A stretch of DNA of 64,000 nt, from contig JADLGN010000029.1 of the NCBI GenBank assembly GCA_020849295.1, positions 42,288 through 106,287 of the forward strand, read 5' to 3'. The notes under the pieces are model-generated. The model made no database searches. It was not told the origin of the DNA and saw only the letters and a list, made by a program, of their open reading frames with translations. The stretch's first letter is position 1. Every line of letters begins with the position of its first letter. Positions 27,221 to 36,927 of the stretch are shown one piece after another. The stretch is from Bacteroidia bacterium (GTDB lineage: Bacteria > Bacteroidota > Bacteroidia > NS11-12g > UBA9320). Both the position numbers and the translations under genes were made by a program.

Positions 27221-28098
27221 AAAATTTATACTTAATAGTAATTTTAATTTTTCTTTTGTCGTGCAATGCAATAGACAAAGAGGAGACTATTCCATCCTAT
27301 ATTTTTATTGAGAAAATTGATTTGGAAGTGAACAGTGACGGATCACAAGGAACAAATGCACATGATATAAAAGATGCATGGATACTTGTGAATGGAAGTC
27401 TTGCGGGTGTATTTGAATTGCCGTGTAAAGTGCCGGTACTAAGTCATGGTAAAACTGAAATAACAATAATTGCCGGAATAAAAGTAAACGGACAAAGCAA
27501 CAATAGAAAATTTTATCCTTTTTACGATACTTGTTTAAAGATTGTAAATCTTAAACCTGCACAAATTGATACTATTAAGGCTAAAGTAAAGTACAAGCCA
27601 GCAGTAAAATTTGCATGGAAAGAAGATTTTGAAGATATGGCTGTATCGCTTGAAAAAACAGGAATTACACGTACAGTTGATACCATGCTTATAACAGGAA
27701 ATGCAAATGAAGTATATGACTATGGAAAAATAGGCAACAAATATTCAGGTAAAGTAGATTTTAGAGGGAAGAGAGGTACTTTTGAAAACAGCAGTATTAC
27801 TATTTTTGATTTTCCACGTAGTACAACTGAAATTTATATGGAAGTAAATTACAAATCTGATGTGCCAATTCAATTTGGCTTGTATCCTACAAGCGGTAGC
27901 ACAATAGATATAGGAATACCGGTTTATATGTCATATTCAAATCCTGATGAATGGAAAAAAGCATACATCAGACTTTCGCCTGATGTAAATAGTTCATATA
28001 ATGCCGGAAAAAAATTCAGGATATTTATAAATGCAGTAAATCCTGAAGATAAAAATGCTGTAATTTTGATTGACAATATAAAAGTTTTACATTTTTGA
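27211..28098 (+). CDS. Lipoprotein of unknown function
   Basis: The 295-residue protein starts MQLKNLYLIVILIFLLSC with a clear lipobox (LLSC). The mature part is beta-rich, with an acidic region EEDFEDMAVSLE-like (here WKEDFEDMAVSLEKTG) and a jelly-roll-like C-terminal half (VNYKSDVPIQFGLYPTSG ... VILIDNIKVLHF). No enzyme motif is seen. It lies between the oxidoreductase-like and sugar-transferase genes and overlaps both, so it belongs to that operon. Confidence 0.65.
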   Translation: MQLKNLYLIVILIFLLSCNAIDKEETIPSYIFIEKIDLEVNSDGSQGTNAHDIKDAWILVNGSLAGVFELPCKVPVLSHGKTEITIIAGIKVNGQSNNRKFYPFYDTCLKIVNLKPAQIDTIKAKVKYKPAVKFAWKEDFEDMAVSLEKTGITRTVDTMLITGNANEVYDYGKIGNKYSGKVDFRGKRGTFENSSITIFDFPRSTTEIYMEVNYKSDVPIQFGLYPTSGSTIDIGIPVYMSYSNPDEWKKAYIRLSPDVNSSYNAGKKFRIFINAVNPEDKNAVILIDNIKVLHF

Positions 28099-29501
28099 AC
28101 AAAACAAAATACAAAATACTTTATCTGATTTCTGATTCTGCAACAGCAGCAGTATCATGGATTTTGTTTTTTATTTACCGCAAAACAAAAATAGAAAGTC
28201 AGATAATTGATACAGTTTTTAACGACCATAAATTTTATATTGGAGTTTTGCTTATTACTTTGTCGTGGCTTAGTTTATATGCAATATATGGTCTTTACCA
28301 TAATCTTATTAAAAAATCAAGATTAAAAGAACTGTCAGAATTGTTTTTGTTAAGTATTATAGGAGTGATTTTTATATTCTTCGGTATTTTATTAGATGAT
28401 GTTATTGTTTCCTATACTTTTTATTACAAAACTATTGGTTTGCTTTTTATTTTACATTTTAGCTTAACTGCATTTTTCAGATTTTTAATTTCTACTTCTA
28501 TTCACCGAAAAATAATTAAGGGAGATGTAGGTTTTAATACACTTATTATAGGGAGTAATGTAAAAGCATTAGAATTATTCAAAGAAATAGATGGTGCAAA
28601 AAGTAAAGAAGGATATTTGATAAAAGGCTTTGTAACAGTGAATGGAGAGAATTCAAATCATTTAAATAATTTAATTCCTAACTTAGGAAACTATACCGAA
28701 TTGCCTTCAACTATTGAAAAACATAAAATAGAAGAAGTAATAATTGCAATAGAAACAAGCGAACACGATAAATTAAACAAGCTAATGAATTTTCTGGCTT
28801 TAAAGCATGTTTCAATTAAAATTATTCCTGATATATACGATATACTTTCGGGTTCGGTTAGGATGAGCAATATTTTGGGAACTATACTTATTGAAGTAAA
28901 TACAGAAATAATACCTTATTGGCAAAAATCTCTTAAAAGAATTTTTGATATTATGTTTTCATTATTTGTTATAACAGCGGCTTTTCCATTATTTTTAATT
29001 TTGGCAATAATTGTAAAAATAACAAGCAAAGGTACGGTGTTTTTTACACAAGAAAGAATAGGATTTGATAATGTGCCTTTCAACATTATTAAATTTAGAA
29101 CCATGATAACAAATGCCGAAGTTGATGGTCCTCAATTGTCAAAAGAAGATGACCCAAGAATTACTGCATTTGGCAAATTTTTAAGAAAAACCAGAATGGA
29201 TGAACTCCCACAGTTTTTTAATGTTCTAAAAGGCGATATGTCTGTAGTAGGACCACGCCCTGAGCGAAGATTTTTTATTGAACAAATTACTAAAAAAGCC
29301 CCTCATTATGTAAGATTACATAAAGTAAAACCCGGAATTACTTCGTGGGGTCAGGTAAAATATGGTTATGCTCAAAATATTGATGAAATGCTTCAGCGAT
29401 TAAAATTTGACCTTCTTTATTTGGAAAATATGAGTTTGTCTTTAGATTTTAAAATTTTAATTTATACAGTTCTTATAATGATTCAGGGAAGAGGCAAGTA
29501 A
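28095..29501 (+). CDS. Polyprenyl-phosphate sugar-1-phosphate transferase (exopolysaccharide initiation)
   Basis: The 468-residue protein has four or five N-terminal TM helices, a Rossmann-like middle with NTLIIGSNVKALELFKEI (about 150-260), and a C-terminal bacterial sugar transferase domain. That domain shows LKRIFDIMFSL, a membrane helix, and FTQERIGFDNVPFNIIKFRTM, then RMDELPQFFNVLKGDMSVVGPRPE. Such enzymes place the first sugar-phosphate on undecaprenyl phosphate for capsule or exopolysaccharide. The start is TTG, overlapping the preceding stop codon by 3 bp; no later Met would keep the TM part. Confidence 0.92.
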   Translation: MNKTKYKILYLISDSATAAVSWILFFIYRKTKIESQIIDTVFNDHKFYIGVLLITLSWLSLYAIYGLYHNLIKKSRLKELSELFLLSIIGVIFIFFGILLDDVIVSYTFYYKTIGLLFILHFSLTAFFRFLISTSIHRKIIKGDVGFNTLIIGSNVKALELFKEIDGAKSKEGYLIKGFVTVNGENSNHLNNLIPNLGNYTELPSTIEKHKIEEVIIAIETSEHDKLNKLMNFLALKHVSIKIIPDIYDILSGSVRMSNILGTILIEVNTEIIPYWQKSLKRIFDIMFSLFVITAAFPLFLILAIIVKITSKGTVFFTQERIGFDNVPFNIIKFRTMITNAEVDGPQLSKEDDPRITAFGKFLRKTRMDELPQFFNVLKGDMSVVGPRPERRFFIEQITKKAPHYVRLHKVKPGITSWGQVKYGYAQNIDEMLQRLKFDLLYLENMSLSLDFKILIYTVLIMIQGRGK

Positions 29502-29519
29502 AGCTAAAGTGTTTATTTC

Positions 29520-30203
29520 CTATTTTGGAATTTCAATTTCATAAGATTTAATTCCGTCATTTATAACAAACCATTCGCCTATGTAACTGTTCATATCTAT
29601 TTCGTACCAAAGTTTATAGTCAGTTGAGCATGGTTCGTAAGCACTTGTAATGAATGCATAATTTTTTACTACTCCAAGCATTTGTGTAGTTTTGTATATA
29701 GTAATATAATTTGTTCTTCCCTTTGTACAGCCTTGATATGTAATGAGTAATTTGAGTTTATTGTTTTCTATTTTATAATTATTAATTACTCCATTAATTT
29801 CATTTTTAGGAATATTTACACTGTCTTTGCTTCTTACCCAACAATAGTAATTTGTAATTATAGTTTCATTCAAAATTGCTTTGCTTGCTGTCAGTTCAAT
29901 ATAATCTAATGCTTTGCCTTCTTTTCTACGTAAGTATCCGGAATAAGTGATAGGGAATCCTTCTTTTTTAAATAATGGATTTATTGCACATGGATAATAC
30001 TTTTGTTTATTGGCTTCATCTATATAGTTTTCTATATACACAATTGTATCTACAACTCTTACAATGCCTTTTATGTTTTCTACAGTGTCAGTAAGGTTGT
30101 ATTCAAAACATGTAGGGTCTTTAGGACCAGGTCCATTATAAGTGTCTTTACACGAAAAAACTATTATTGAAATTATTAGGGATAAAAAATTAAATGTTTT
30201 CAT
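29520..30203 (-). CDS. Lipoprotein of unknown function, DUF4249-like size
   Basis: The 227-residue protein starts MKTFNFLSLIISIIVFSC with a lipobox-like VFSC. The mature region has many beta-strand-like segments and Cys/Tyr-rich stretches (YPCAINPLFKKEGFP, TYQGCTKGRT, CSTDYKLWYEIDM). I do not recognise a family. The open frame extends 19 codons upstream of the chosen ATG, but the signal sequence fixes the start. It lies downstream of the S46 peptidase gene, beyond that gene's terminator. Confidence 0.6.
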   Translation of the reverse strand: MKTFNFLSLIISIIVFSCKDTYNGPGPKDPTCFEYNLTDTVENIKGIVRVVDTIVYIENYIDEANKQKYYPCAINPLFKKEGFPITYSGYLRRKEGKALDYIELTASKAILNETIITNYYCWVRSKDSVNIPKNEINGVINNYKIENNKLKLLITYQGCTKGRTNYITIYKTTQMLGVVKNYAFITSAYEPCSTDYKLWYEIDMNSYIGEWFVINDGIKSYEIEIPK

Positions 30204-30241
30204 ATTGATAAAAAACAAAATTAAATATAAAATAAAAAAAA

Positions 30242-30268
30242 ACAAGGCTGCGAAAATCACAGCCTTGT
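30242..30268 (-). terminator. Intrinsic terminator of the S46 peptidase gene
   Basis: A 9-bp stem (ACAAGGCTG/CAGCCTTGT) with a 9-nt loop is followed on the minus strand by a run of T residues, a strong terminator 28 bp after the peptidase stop codon. Confidence 0.85.
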
Positions 30269-30295
30269 AAATAAATATTTTAATTAGGATTTACT

Positions 30296-32473
30296 TTATT
30301 TAATAATTTTCATTTCATTAAGTAAATGCCCAGCACCTGCAAATTTATCTAATATAAAAAGAGTATAGCGAATATCTACAGAAATAGTTCTTTGCAAATC
30401 TGGTTCAAAAGCAAAGTCGCTACTTATGGCTTCCCAGTTTCCGTCAAAAGCTGTTCCTATAAGTTCTCCATTGCCGTTTATAACAGGACTTCCGCTATTT
30501 CCACCGGTTATATCATTTGTGGTTAAAAAACATGTATGAAGATTTCCTTCAGAATCGGCATATTGTCCAAAATCCTTTTTCTTCATTAAATCAATAAGCT
30601 TTTGTGGTGCATCAAATTCAATATCGCCTGGGGTAAATTTTTCAATTACTCCGTTTGCACTTGTATATTCTTTATACATTACAGCGTCACGTGCCTGATA
30701 TTGCTCTACAGTTCCATAAGTAAGGCGCATTGTTGCATTTGCGTCAGGGTTGTAAAGTTTTCCGGCATTCATTTCCATCATTGCATTTTGGAACAAGCGA
30801 TTTGCTCTTTCAAGTTTGTTTTTTATTTCATCAAAAATTGGTTTGTATTCTGTATTCATTTTGTTGTAATAAGAGAAAGCAATAATATAAACAGGGTCTT
30901 TCTTTAATTTTTTATAATCCGGTTTACTATTAAACTTTTCAAGTTTTTCTTTGCTTACAAACATTGATTTTTTGAAAATGACTTCAGCCATTTTGTTGTA
31001 ATCTTTTTTGTATTTATCTACCAACTTTATTATTTCAATTGGCAACAGAGAGTGGTCAATATCTTCGTATAAATATTGAATTACTTTGGCAAATACCTTT
31101 TTTTCTATCGGAATATAAAATTCGTGAAATAATTCAGGTAATGCTTTTGCATTTTTAGCTGCAAGATCATCTATTTTTTTCTTTGTTTCTTCATCAGGTT
31201 TTCCGGTTGCATATAATTTTTCGAATGCTGAATAACTTAATGCAATTGAAAGTGCTTGCGAATTCATAATACCATCAGAAAAATAGCTTTGGTAAAGCCC
31301 GTATTTGTTAAGTTTAGCAAAAACATCATCGTACAATGGAAACATTTCATTGTATATCTGCTCTTTTTGGTTTGCCTTTATCCATTCTCTTACATTTTTT
31401 TCTGCCTCTTTACGTCTTTCATATAGTTTTAGTTTTTTTAATCCATCTACTTCCCCTTTGAATTTTTTCCAATAATTGCTAAGACCTGCAAACTTATCGG
31501 CATACATAAGTTTTATATCAGGGTCAGCTATCATTGATTCTTCGTAAATATCCAAAATTGCTCTACGAACTTTTACCCTTGAAGGACGGTCAATATTAGC
31601 ATAAAAATTTATGCCTTCACTGTAAGTATAGCGTGAAGTACGACCTGGATATCCCATAATCATTGCAAAGTCGCCAGGTTTGTAACCTTTTAATGAGATT
31701 GGAAAAAAGTGTTTTGGAGTATATGGAATATTATTATTACTGAACTCGGCAGGTTTGTTGTCTTTGTCAACATAAATCCTGAACATGCTAAAGTCACATG
31801 TATGACGTGGCCACATCCAATTGTCAGTTTCTCCTCCGAATTTTCCAATATTTTCAGGAGGGGTTCCTACAAGTCTTACATCTTTATATACTTCATAAAA
31901 CATTGCCAGATATTTATTGCCATTGTAAAAAGCAACTATGTCAATTATATAATTTTTTCCATCTCTATTTATTAGTTCTTCTTTGGTTTTATTCAACCTG
32001 TCATTAATTGCTGCTGTTCTTATTAATTCTTCGTCATTCACATTTATTTTGCCAATAACCATATCTGTTACATCTTCTACTTTAACAAGAATACCAACAT
32101 TAAATTTTGCAAGACGTTCTTCACCTTTGGTTTTAGCCCAAAAACCATTTTTTAGGATATTGTCTTGTGGTGTGCTCAATTCTTGAATAGAGCCATATCC
32201 GCAGTGGTGGTTAGTAAGGAAAAGCCCTTCATTAGAAATAATTTCTCCTGTACAAAACATACGATTAGTGTTTTTCTGCATAAGCCTTAGTACTGCATCT
32301 TTCAAACATGACTTATTAATGCTGTAAATGTCTTCTGCAGAAAGTTTAAGTCCTTTTGCCTGCATTTGGTTTTCAAGCTGTTTGATAAGAGTAAGAGGCC
32401 ACATGCCTTCATCTGCTCTAAGCGATAAAACAGACGATACGATAAATAAAATTAAAACTGTAATTTTTTTCAT
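30296..32473 (-). CDS. S46-family dipeptidyl peptidase (DPP7-type)
   Basis: The 725-residue serine exopeptidase has a signal peptide (to about residue 21, ending LRA), the catalytic His in TNHHCGYGSIQ and the catalytic Ser in GGNSGSPV (Ser660). The residue 18 positions after that Ser is Gly (in FDGNWE). In Porphyromonas, Gly here marks DPP7 (hydrophobic P1 residues) and Arg marks DPP11 (Asp/Glu), so a DPP7-like specificity is inferred. It cuts dipeptides from peptides in the periplasm. It has its own terminator. Confidence 0.92.
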   Translation of the reverse strand: MKKITVLILFIVSSVLSLRADEGMWPLTLIKQLENQMQAKGLKLSAEDIYSINKSCLKDAVLRLMQKNTNRMFCTGEIISNEGLFLTNHHCGYGSIQELSTPQDNILKNGFWAKTKGEERLAKFNVGILVKVEDVTDMVIGKINVNDEELIRTAAINDRLNKTKEELINRDGKNYIIDIVAFYNGNKYLAMFYEVYKDVRLVGTPPENIGKFGGETDNWMWPRHTCDFSMFRIYVDKDNKPAEFSNNNIPYTPKHFFPISLKGYKPGDFAMIMGYPGRTSRYTYSEGINFYANIDRPSRVKVRRAILDIYEESMIADPDIKLMYADKFAGLSNYWKKFKGEVDGLKKLKLYERRKEAEKNVREWIKANQKEQIYNEMFPLYDDVFAKLNKYGLYQSYFSDGIMNSQALSIALSYSAFEKLYATGKPDEETKKKIDDLAAKNAKALPELFHEFYIPIEKKVFAKVIQYLYEDIDHSLLPIEIIKLVDKYKKDYNKMAEVIFKKSMFVSKEKLEKFNSKPDYKKLKKDPVYIIAFSYYNKMNTEYKPIFDEIKNKLERANRLFQNAMMEMNAGKLYNPDANATMRLTYGTVEQYQARDAVMYKEYTSANGVIEKFTPGDIEFDAPQKLIDLMKKKDFGQYADSEGNLHTCFLTTNDITGGNSGSPVINGNGELIGTAFDGNWEAISSDFAFEPDLQRTISVDIRYTLFILDKFAGAGHLLNEMKIIK

Positions 32474-32587
32474 TTTCTTATTTTATATTAATTATTTAAC
32501 AAATCAAGTATTTTATATATTTTAATAATTTATTATTCGGTTAATCTTAATTTTTTCCCTTTTAAAGAGTTAATAAATATAAATATT

Positions 32588-34378
32588 TTAACTGTCAAGT
32601 TTTAAAACAGCCATAAATGCAGATTGAGGAATTTCAACTCTGCCAACTTGTTTCATTCTCTTTTTGCCTTCTTTTTGCTTTTCAAGAAGTTTTCTTTTTC
32701 TCGAAATATCTCCACCATAACATTTTGCTGTAACGTCTTTTCTCATAGCTCTTATAGTTTCGCGGGCTATAACTTTAGCTCCAATTGCTGCTTGTATCGG
32801 AATTTCAAACATCTGCCTTGGAATTAATTCGCGAAGTTTTTCACATATTTTTTTCCCATATTCATAAGCTTTTGTACGATGTAAGATAGAAGAAAGAGCA
32901 TCAACTTGTTCGCTGTTTAGTAAAATATCAAGTTTAATTAGCTCAGATTGGCGATATCCAATAGGGTGATAATCGAATGAGGCATATCCTCTTGAAATAG
33001 TTTTTAGCCTGTCGTAAAAATCAAATACAACTTCAGACATTGGCATTTCAAAAACTAATTCTACTCTGTTTGTAGTTAAAAAATTTTGTGAAATCAAAAT
33101 TCCTCTTTTGTTAATACAAAGACTTATAACCGCCCCTATATACTCACTGCTTGTAATTACTTGAGCGCTAATAAATGGTTCTTCGATATAGTCAATTATA
33201 GAAGGGTCAGGTAAATCTGAGGGGTTATTTACAACTAGCATTTCTCCTCTTTTGTTATAGCAGTGAAATGATACGTTTGGTACTGTTGTTATTACAGTCA
33301 TACCAAATTCTCTGTCAAGTCTTTCTTGTATTATTTCCATGTGCAGCATACCCAAAAAACCGCATCTGAATCCAAAACCAAGTGCAGCAGACGATTCAGG
33401 TTCAAACACAAGTGATGCGTCATTTAGCTGCAATTTGCTCATTGAGTCTCTCAGGTCTTCAAAATCTTCACTGTCAACCGGATAAATGCCTGCAAATACC
33501 ATAGGTTTTACATCTTCAAAACCTAAAATACCCTCTAAGCAAGGATTGGCTACTGTAGTTAGTGTATCGCCTACTTTTACTTCTTTTGCTTCTTTTATTC
33601 CTGAAATAATATAACCCACATCTCCGGCAAAAACTTCATTTCTGGGCTCTTGTTTTAGTCTTAAAATTCCAATTTCATCAGCAAAATATTCTTTTCCGGT
33701 ATTGAAAAATTTTACATTATCTCCTTTTTTAAGTTTGCCTTCGTAAATCCTAAAGTAAGCAATTATTCCTCTGAAAGAATTAAACACTGAATCAAAAATA
33801 AGTGCTTTTAGGGGCTTGTTTACATCTCCTTTTGGACAAGGTATTCTATTTATTATTGCTTCAAGAATTTCATTTACACCAAATCCTGTTTTTCCGCTTG
33901 CAGCAATTATTTCATCTCTTTCGCACATTAAAAGATCGCAAATCTGGTCTTTCACTTCTTCAGGCATTGCTCCAGGTAAGTCCATCTTATTCAATACAGG
34001 GATTATTACCAGATTACTGTTTACTGCAAGATACAAATTTGAAATTGTTTGAGCTTGTATTCCCTGCGAAGCATCTACAATAAGCAGTGCACCTTCGCAG
34101 GCTGCTATAGAACGGCTAACTTCATAAGAAAAATCAACGTGTCCGGGGGTGTCAATCAAATTTAAAACATACTTATGATTATTTAAGGTATAATCCATTT
34201 GTATTGCATGACTTTTAATTGTTATTCCACGTTCACGTTCCAGATCCATATCGTCAAGTACTTGTTCCTGTAGTTCTCTTTTCGAAACAGTATTTGTAAA
34301 TTCAAGTAAGCGGTCTGCTAAGGTACTTTTACCATGATCAATATGTGCTATTATGCAAAAATTTCGGATGTTTTCCAT
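32588..34378 (-). CDS. lepA: Elongation factor 4
   Basis: The 596-residue translational GTPase has G1 [10 protein letters not shown]3 DTPGHVDF and G4 NKMDLP. Its domain layout and C-terminal RNA-binding tail ([27 protein letters not shown]) are LepA-specific, ending [14 protein letters not shown]. It acts on stalled or late-assembling ribosomes. folP lies upstream on the same strand, 60 bp away. A TATATTTG element lies 16 bp before the start, so it likely has its own promoter. Confidence 0.97.
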   Translation of the reverse strand: MENIRNFCIIAHIDHGKSTLADRLLEFTNTVSKRELQEQVLDDMDLERERGITIKSHAIQMDYTLNNHKYVLNLIDTPGHVDFSYEVSRSIAACEGALLIVDASQGIQAQTISNLYLAVNSNLVIIPVLNKMDLPGAMPEEVKDQICDLLMCERDEIIAASGKTGFGVNEILEAIINRIPCPKGDVNKPLKALIFDSVFNSFRGIIAYFRIYEGKLKKGDNVKFFNTGKEYFADEIGILRLKQEPRNEVFAGDVGYIISGIKEAKEVKVGDTLTTVANPCLEGILGFEDVKPMVFAGIYPVDSEDFEDLRDSMSKLQLNDASLVFEPESSAALGFGFRCGFLGMLHMEIIQERLDREFGMTVITTVPNVSFHCYNKRGEMLVVNNPSDLPDPSIIDYIEEPFISAQVITSSEYIGAVISLCINKRGILISQNFLTTNRVELVFEMPMSEVVFDFYDRLKTISRGYASFDYHPIGYRQSELIKLDILLNSEQVDALSSILHRTKAYEYGKKICEKLRELIPRQMFEIPIQAAIGAKVIARETIRAMRKDVTAKCYGGDISRKRKLLEKQKEGKKRMKQVGRVEIPQSAFMAVLKLDS

Positions 34379-34394
34379 TCAAAAAAAAAGAGTG

Positions 34395-34402
34395 CAAATA
34401 TA
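34395..34402 (-). promoter_or_regulatory. -7 promoter element of lepA
   Basis: The minus strand reads TATATTTG then C, 16 bp upstream of the lepA ATG. Confidence 0.45.
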
Positions 34403-34438
34403 ATGATTAGTTTATAAGAATTTTTGAATAAAAATAGC

Positions 34439-35299
34439 TTATAGCATACTGAAATTCTCAATAAGTTTAATTACTTCAACAGCCGGTTTTACATCATGTA
34501 CTCTAAGAATATCTGCACCGTTTATTAAAGCAAAAGTGTTTAATACACTTGTTCCGTTCAACGATTCTTCTTTTGAAATTTTAAGAGTATCATAAATTAA
34601 TTTCTTTCTCGAAACGCCTACCATTATAGGACATTCGAGCATTTTGAAAGCAGAAATATTATTTAGTAGTTCAAAATTATGATTTGTAGTTTTACCAAAT
34701 CCAAACCCAGGATCAACAATTATATCAATAATTCCGGCATTTTGAAGTACTTTCTTTTTATTTATAAAATAATCAAGAACCTCTACTGTTACATCTTCAT
34801 ATTTGGGATTTAGTTGCATATTTTGAGGAGTACCTTTTTTGTGCATTGCTATATATGGCACTTTTTGATTAGATGCCAATGTTATCATATCAGGGTCATC
34901 ATCACCGGCAGAAATATCATTAATAATTGTAGCTCCGGCATTTATTGCTTCCAATGCTACTTTTGCCCTAAATGTATCAATTGAGATAATTGTTTCGGGA
35001 AATTTTTCAATAATTTTTTTAATAACAGGCACTACTCTCTTTATTTCCTCATCAATGCTCACAATTCCTGCTCCCGGACGGCTGCTGTAGCCTCCAATAT
35101 CTACTATTGAGCCACCTTCTGACAGAATTTGCTCAACCCTTGCAATGGCTGTATCAATATTTGTATATTTTCCTCCGTCATAAAAAGAATCGGGCGTGGT
35201 GTTAAGTATTCCCATTACCAAAGGCTTGTTTAAAGATATAAGTTTGCCTTTGCAGTTTAATGAAAAATGATTTTTAATTTGAGTATTTTGTCCTTTCAT
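34439..35299 (-). CDS. folP: Dihydropteroate synthase
   Basis: The 286-residue enzyme joins p-aminobenzoate to dihydropterin pyrophosphate in folate synthesis. It has the family signatures MGILNTTPDSFYDGGKY (first loop), DIGGYSSRPGA (second loop), SIDTF and NDISAG, DPGFGFGKT, and a C-terminal RVHDVKPAVEV. Length is typical. The next gene upstream (BT_3928-like) is divergent. Confidence 0.95.
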   Translation of the reverse strand: MKGQNTQIKNHFSLNCKGKLISLNKPLVMGILNTTPDSFYDGGKYTNIDTAIARVEQILSEGGSIVDIGGYSSRPGAGIVSIDEEIKRVVPVIKKIIEKFPETIISIDTFRAKVALEAINAGATIINDISAGDDDPDMITLASNQKVPYIAMHKKGTPQNMQLNPKYEDVTVEVLDYFINKKKVLQNAGIIDIIVDPGFGFGKTTNHNFELLNNISAFKMLECPIMVGVSRKKLIYDTLKISKEESLNGTSVLNTFALINGADILRVHDVKPAVEVIKLIENFSML

Positions 35300-35394
35300 T
35301 ATTACATTTGCAAATTACTTAAAAAATAATTTCAATATACAAATAACAATTTTTTAAGTTAAGCTTTAATAATTTTTATAAAACAAAATATTCA

Positions 35395-36927
35395 ATGAAA
35401 CTGATTTCAAATATTGTAAGATTAATTACCGGTCTGTTATTTATCTTTTCAGGATTTATTAAACTTAATGACCCTATTGGGTTCAAAATAAAACTTGAAG
35501 AATATTTTAATGTTTTTGCTGCAGATCTTACCCCGGCTCAGGACACTTTAGCTATTAATATTAATAGTGTTGACATGAGCGTAAATGAAAACTTTAGAAG
35601 AATTTTAAATAATGAAAATGTTAAAAAAATAAATATTTATACTTCAGATTGGGAACATGTAGAAGTAAAAGATGATGCAGGAAAAATTCAATCACAATTT
35701 GATAAAACTACAATTTTTGTTACAATTGATGGTCAAGAACTATATAAGACAGACATACAAAAAGATGATGTAGCTCCCGTAAAATTTGATATTGAGGCAA
35801 AAGTTGCCGGCAAAGAAATTTATAAAAAGAATGTTTTAATTTACAATAATGTAAAACTAAATTCTGAAGAAAGTATTGATGTATCCAAATTTAAAAAAGT
35901 AAGCAATTGGTTATCTAAATTATGCTTGGCAATTATTCCATTTGCTCTAATACTTGCAATATTTATTTGTGTTTTTGAAATAGTACTCGGTGTAACATTG
36001 CTTATTGGCTGGAAAAGAAACCTAACACTTACTTTACTGGCGCTTATGATAATTTTTTTTACATTCCTTACTTGGTATTCGGCTACTTACAATAAAGTAA
36101 CTGACTGTGGTTGTTTTGGAAATGCAATACCACTTACACCTTGGCAATCTTTTATAAAAGACATTGTATTATGTGTTTTTATTTTTATTTTAGTTTTACT
36201 CAGAAAATATATAAAGCCACTATTTTCACAAGGTTTTAGCTATGGTTTTACTTCAGTAGTTATGGTGCTAAGTGTAGTTTTTGCAGTTTATTGTTGGTAT
36301 TTTTTACCTGTTTTCAATTTTCTAAAATTTAAGGAAGGAAATGATATTGAAAAACTAACAACATTGCCTCCTGGTGCAAAACAAGAAAAAAGAGAAATGA
36401 TGTTTATTTATACTAAAGACGGAAAAGATTTTGAATTTAGTATGAAAGAACTTACAGAGAAAAAAATCTTAGAAAACACTCAATATAAATTTAAGGAAAG
36501 AATAGATAAAGTAATTCAAGAAGGCGACAAACCCGAAATACACGATTTTACAATTGCTGATGCAGAAGGGCAAGATCATTTGAATGAGTTTTTTGAAAAA
36601 AACGAATACAAACTGCTTATGGTATCTCAAGGATTGACTGATGCTCGAAAAAGAGCAATGAAAAAACTATCTGCATTGTCAATTGATTGGACTGAAAAAT
36701 CAAAATTGCAATTTTGGGCATTGACATCAAGCTCTCCTGCCGAAGCAGAAGCAATTCGTCATGAGTATCAGTTTCAATTTAAGTTTTATTTTGGAGATAA
36801 TACAAATCTTAAATCTATAATTCGTTCAAATCCTGGTTTACTTTTATTTAAAAAAGGAGTTGTCATAAAAACCTGGCCTTCCACAAATTTGCCTACATAC
36901 AAAGAAGTATTAAAATACACCAAGTAA
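35395..36927 (+). CDS. BT_3928-family DoxX/MauE-type membrane protein
   Basis: The 510-residue protein opens with a DoxX helix (IVRLITGLLFIFSGFIKLNDPIGF) and has a soluble insertion (about 45-180). Four TM helices follow with the DoxX motif TWYSATYNKVTDCGCFG, and the C-terminal part (about 380-510) resembles a thioredoxin fold without a CxxC. The family is found in Bacteroidota and is associated with redox or sulfur biology; the exact role is unproven. Its stop codon directly abuts the ATG of comB, so the two should be cotranscribed. Confidence 0.82.
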   Translation: MKLISNIVRLITGLLFIFSGFIKLNDPIGFKIKLEEYFNVFAADLTPAQDTLAININSVDMSVNENFRRILNNENVKKINIYTSDWEHVEVKDDAGKIQSQFDKTTIFVTIDGQELYKTDIQKDDVAPVKFDIEAKVAGKEIYKKNVLIYNNVKLNSEESIDVSKFKKVSNWLSKLCLAIIPFALILAIFICVFEIVLGVTLLIGWKRNLTLTLLALMIIFFTFLTWYSATYNKVTDCGCFGNAIPLTPWQSFIKDIVLCVFIFILVLLRKYIKPLFSQGFSYGFTSVVMVLSVVFAVYCWYFLPVFNFLKFKEGNDIEKLTTLPPGAKQEKREMMFIYTKDGKDFEFSMKELTEKKILENTQYKFKERIDKVIQEGDKPEIHDFTIADAEGQDHLNEFFEKNEYKLLMVSQGLTDARKRAMKKLSALSIDWTEKSKLQFWALTSSSPAEAEAIRHEYQFQFKFYFGDNTNLKSIIRSNPGLLLFKKGVVIKTWPSTNLPTYKEVLKYTK

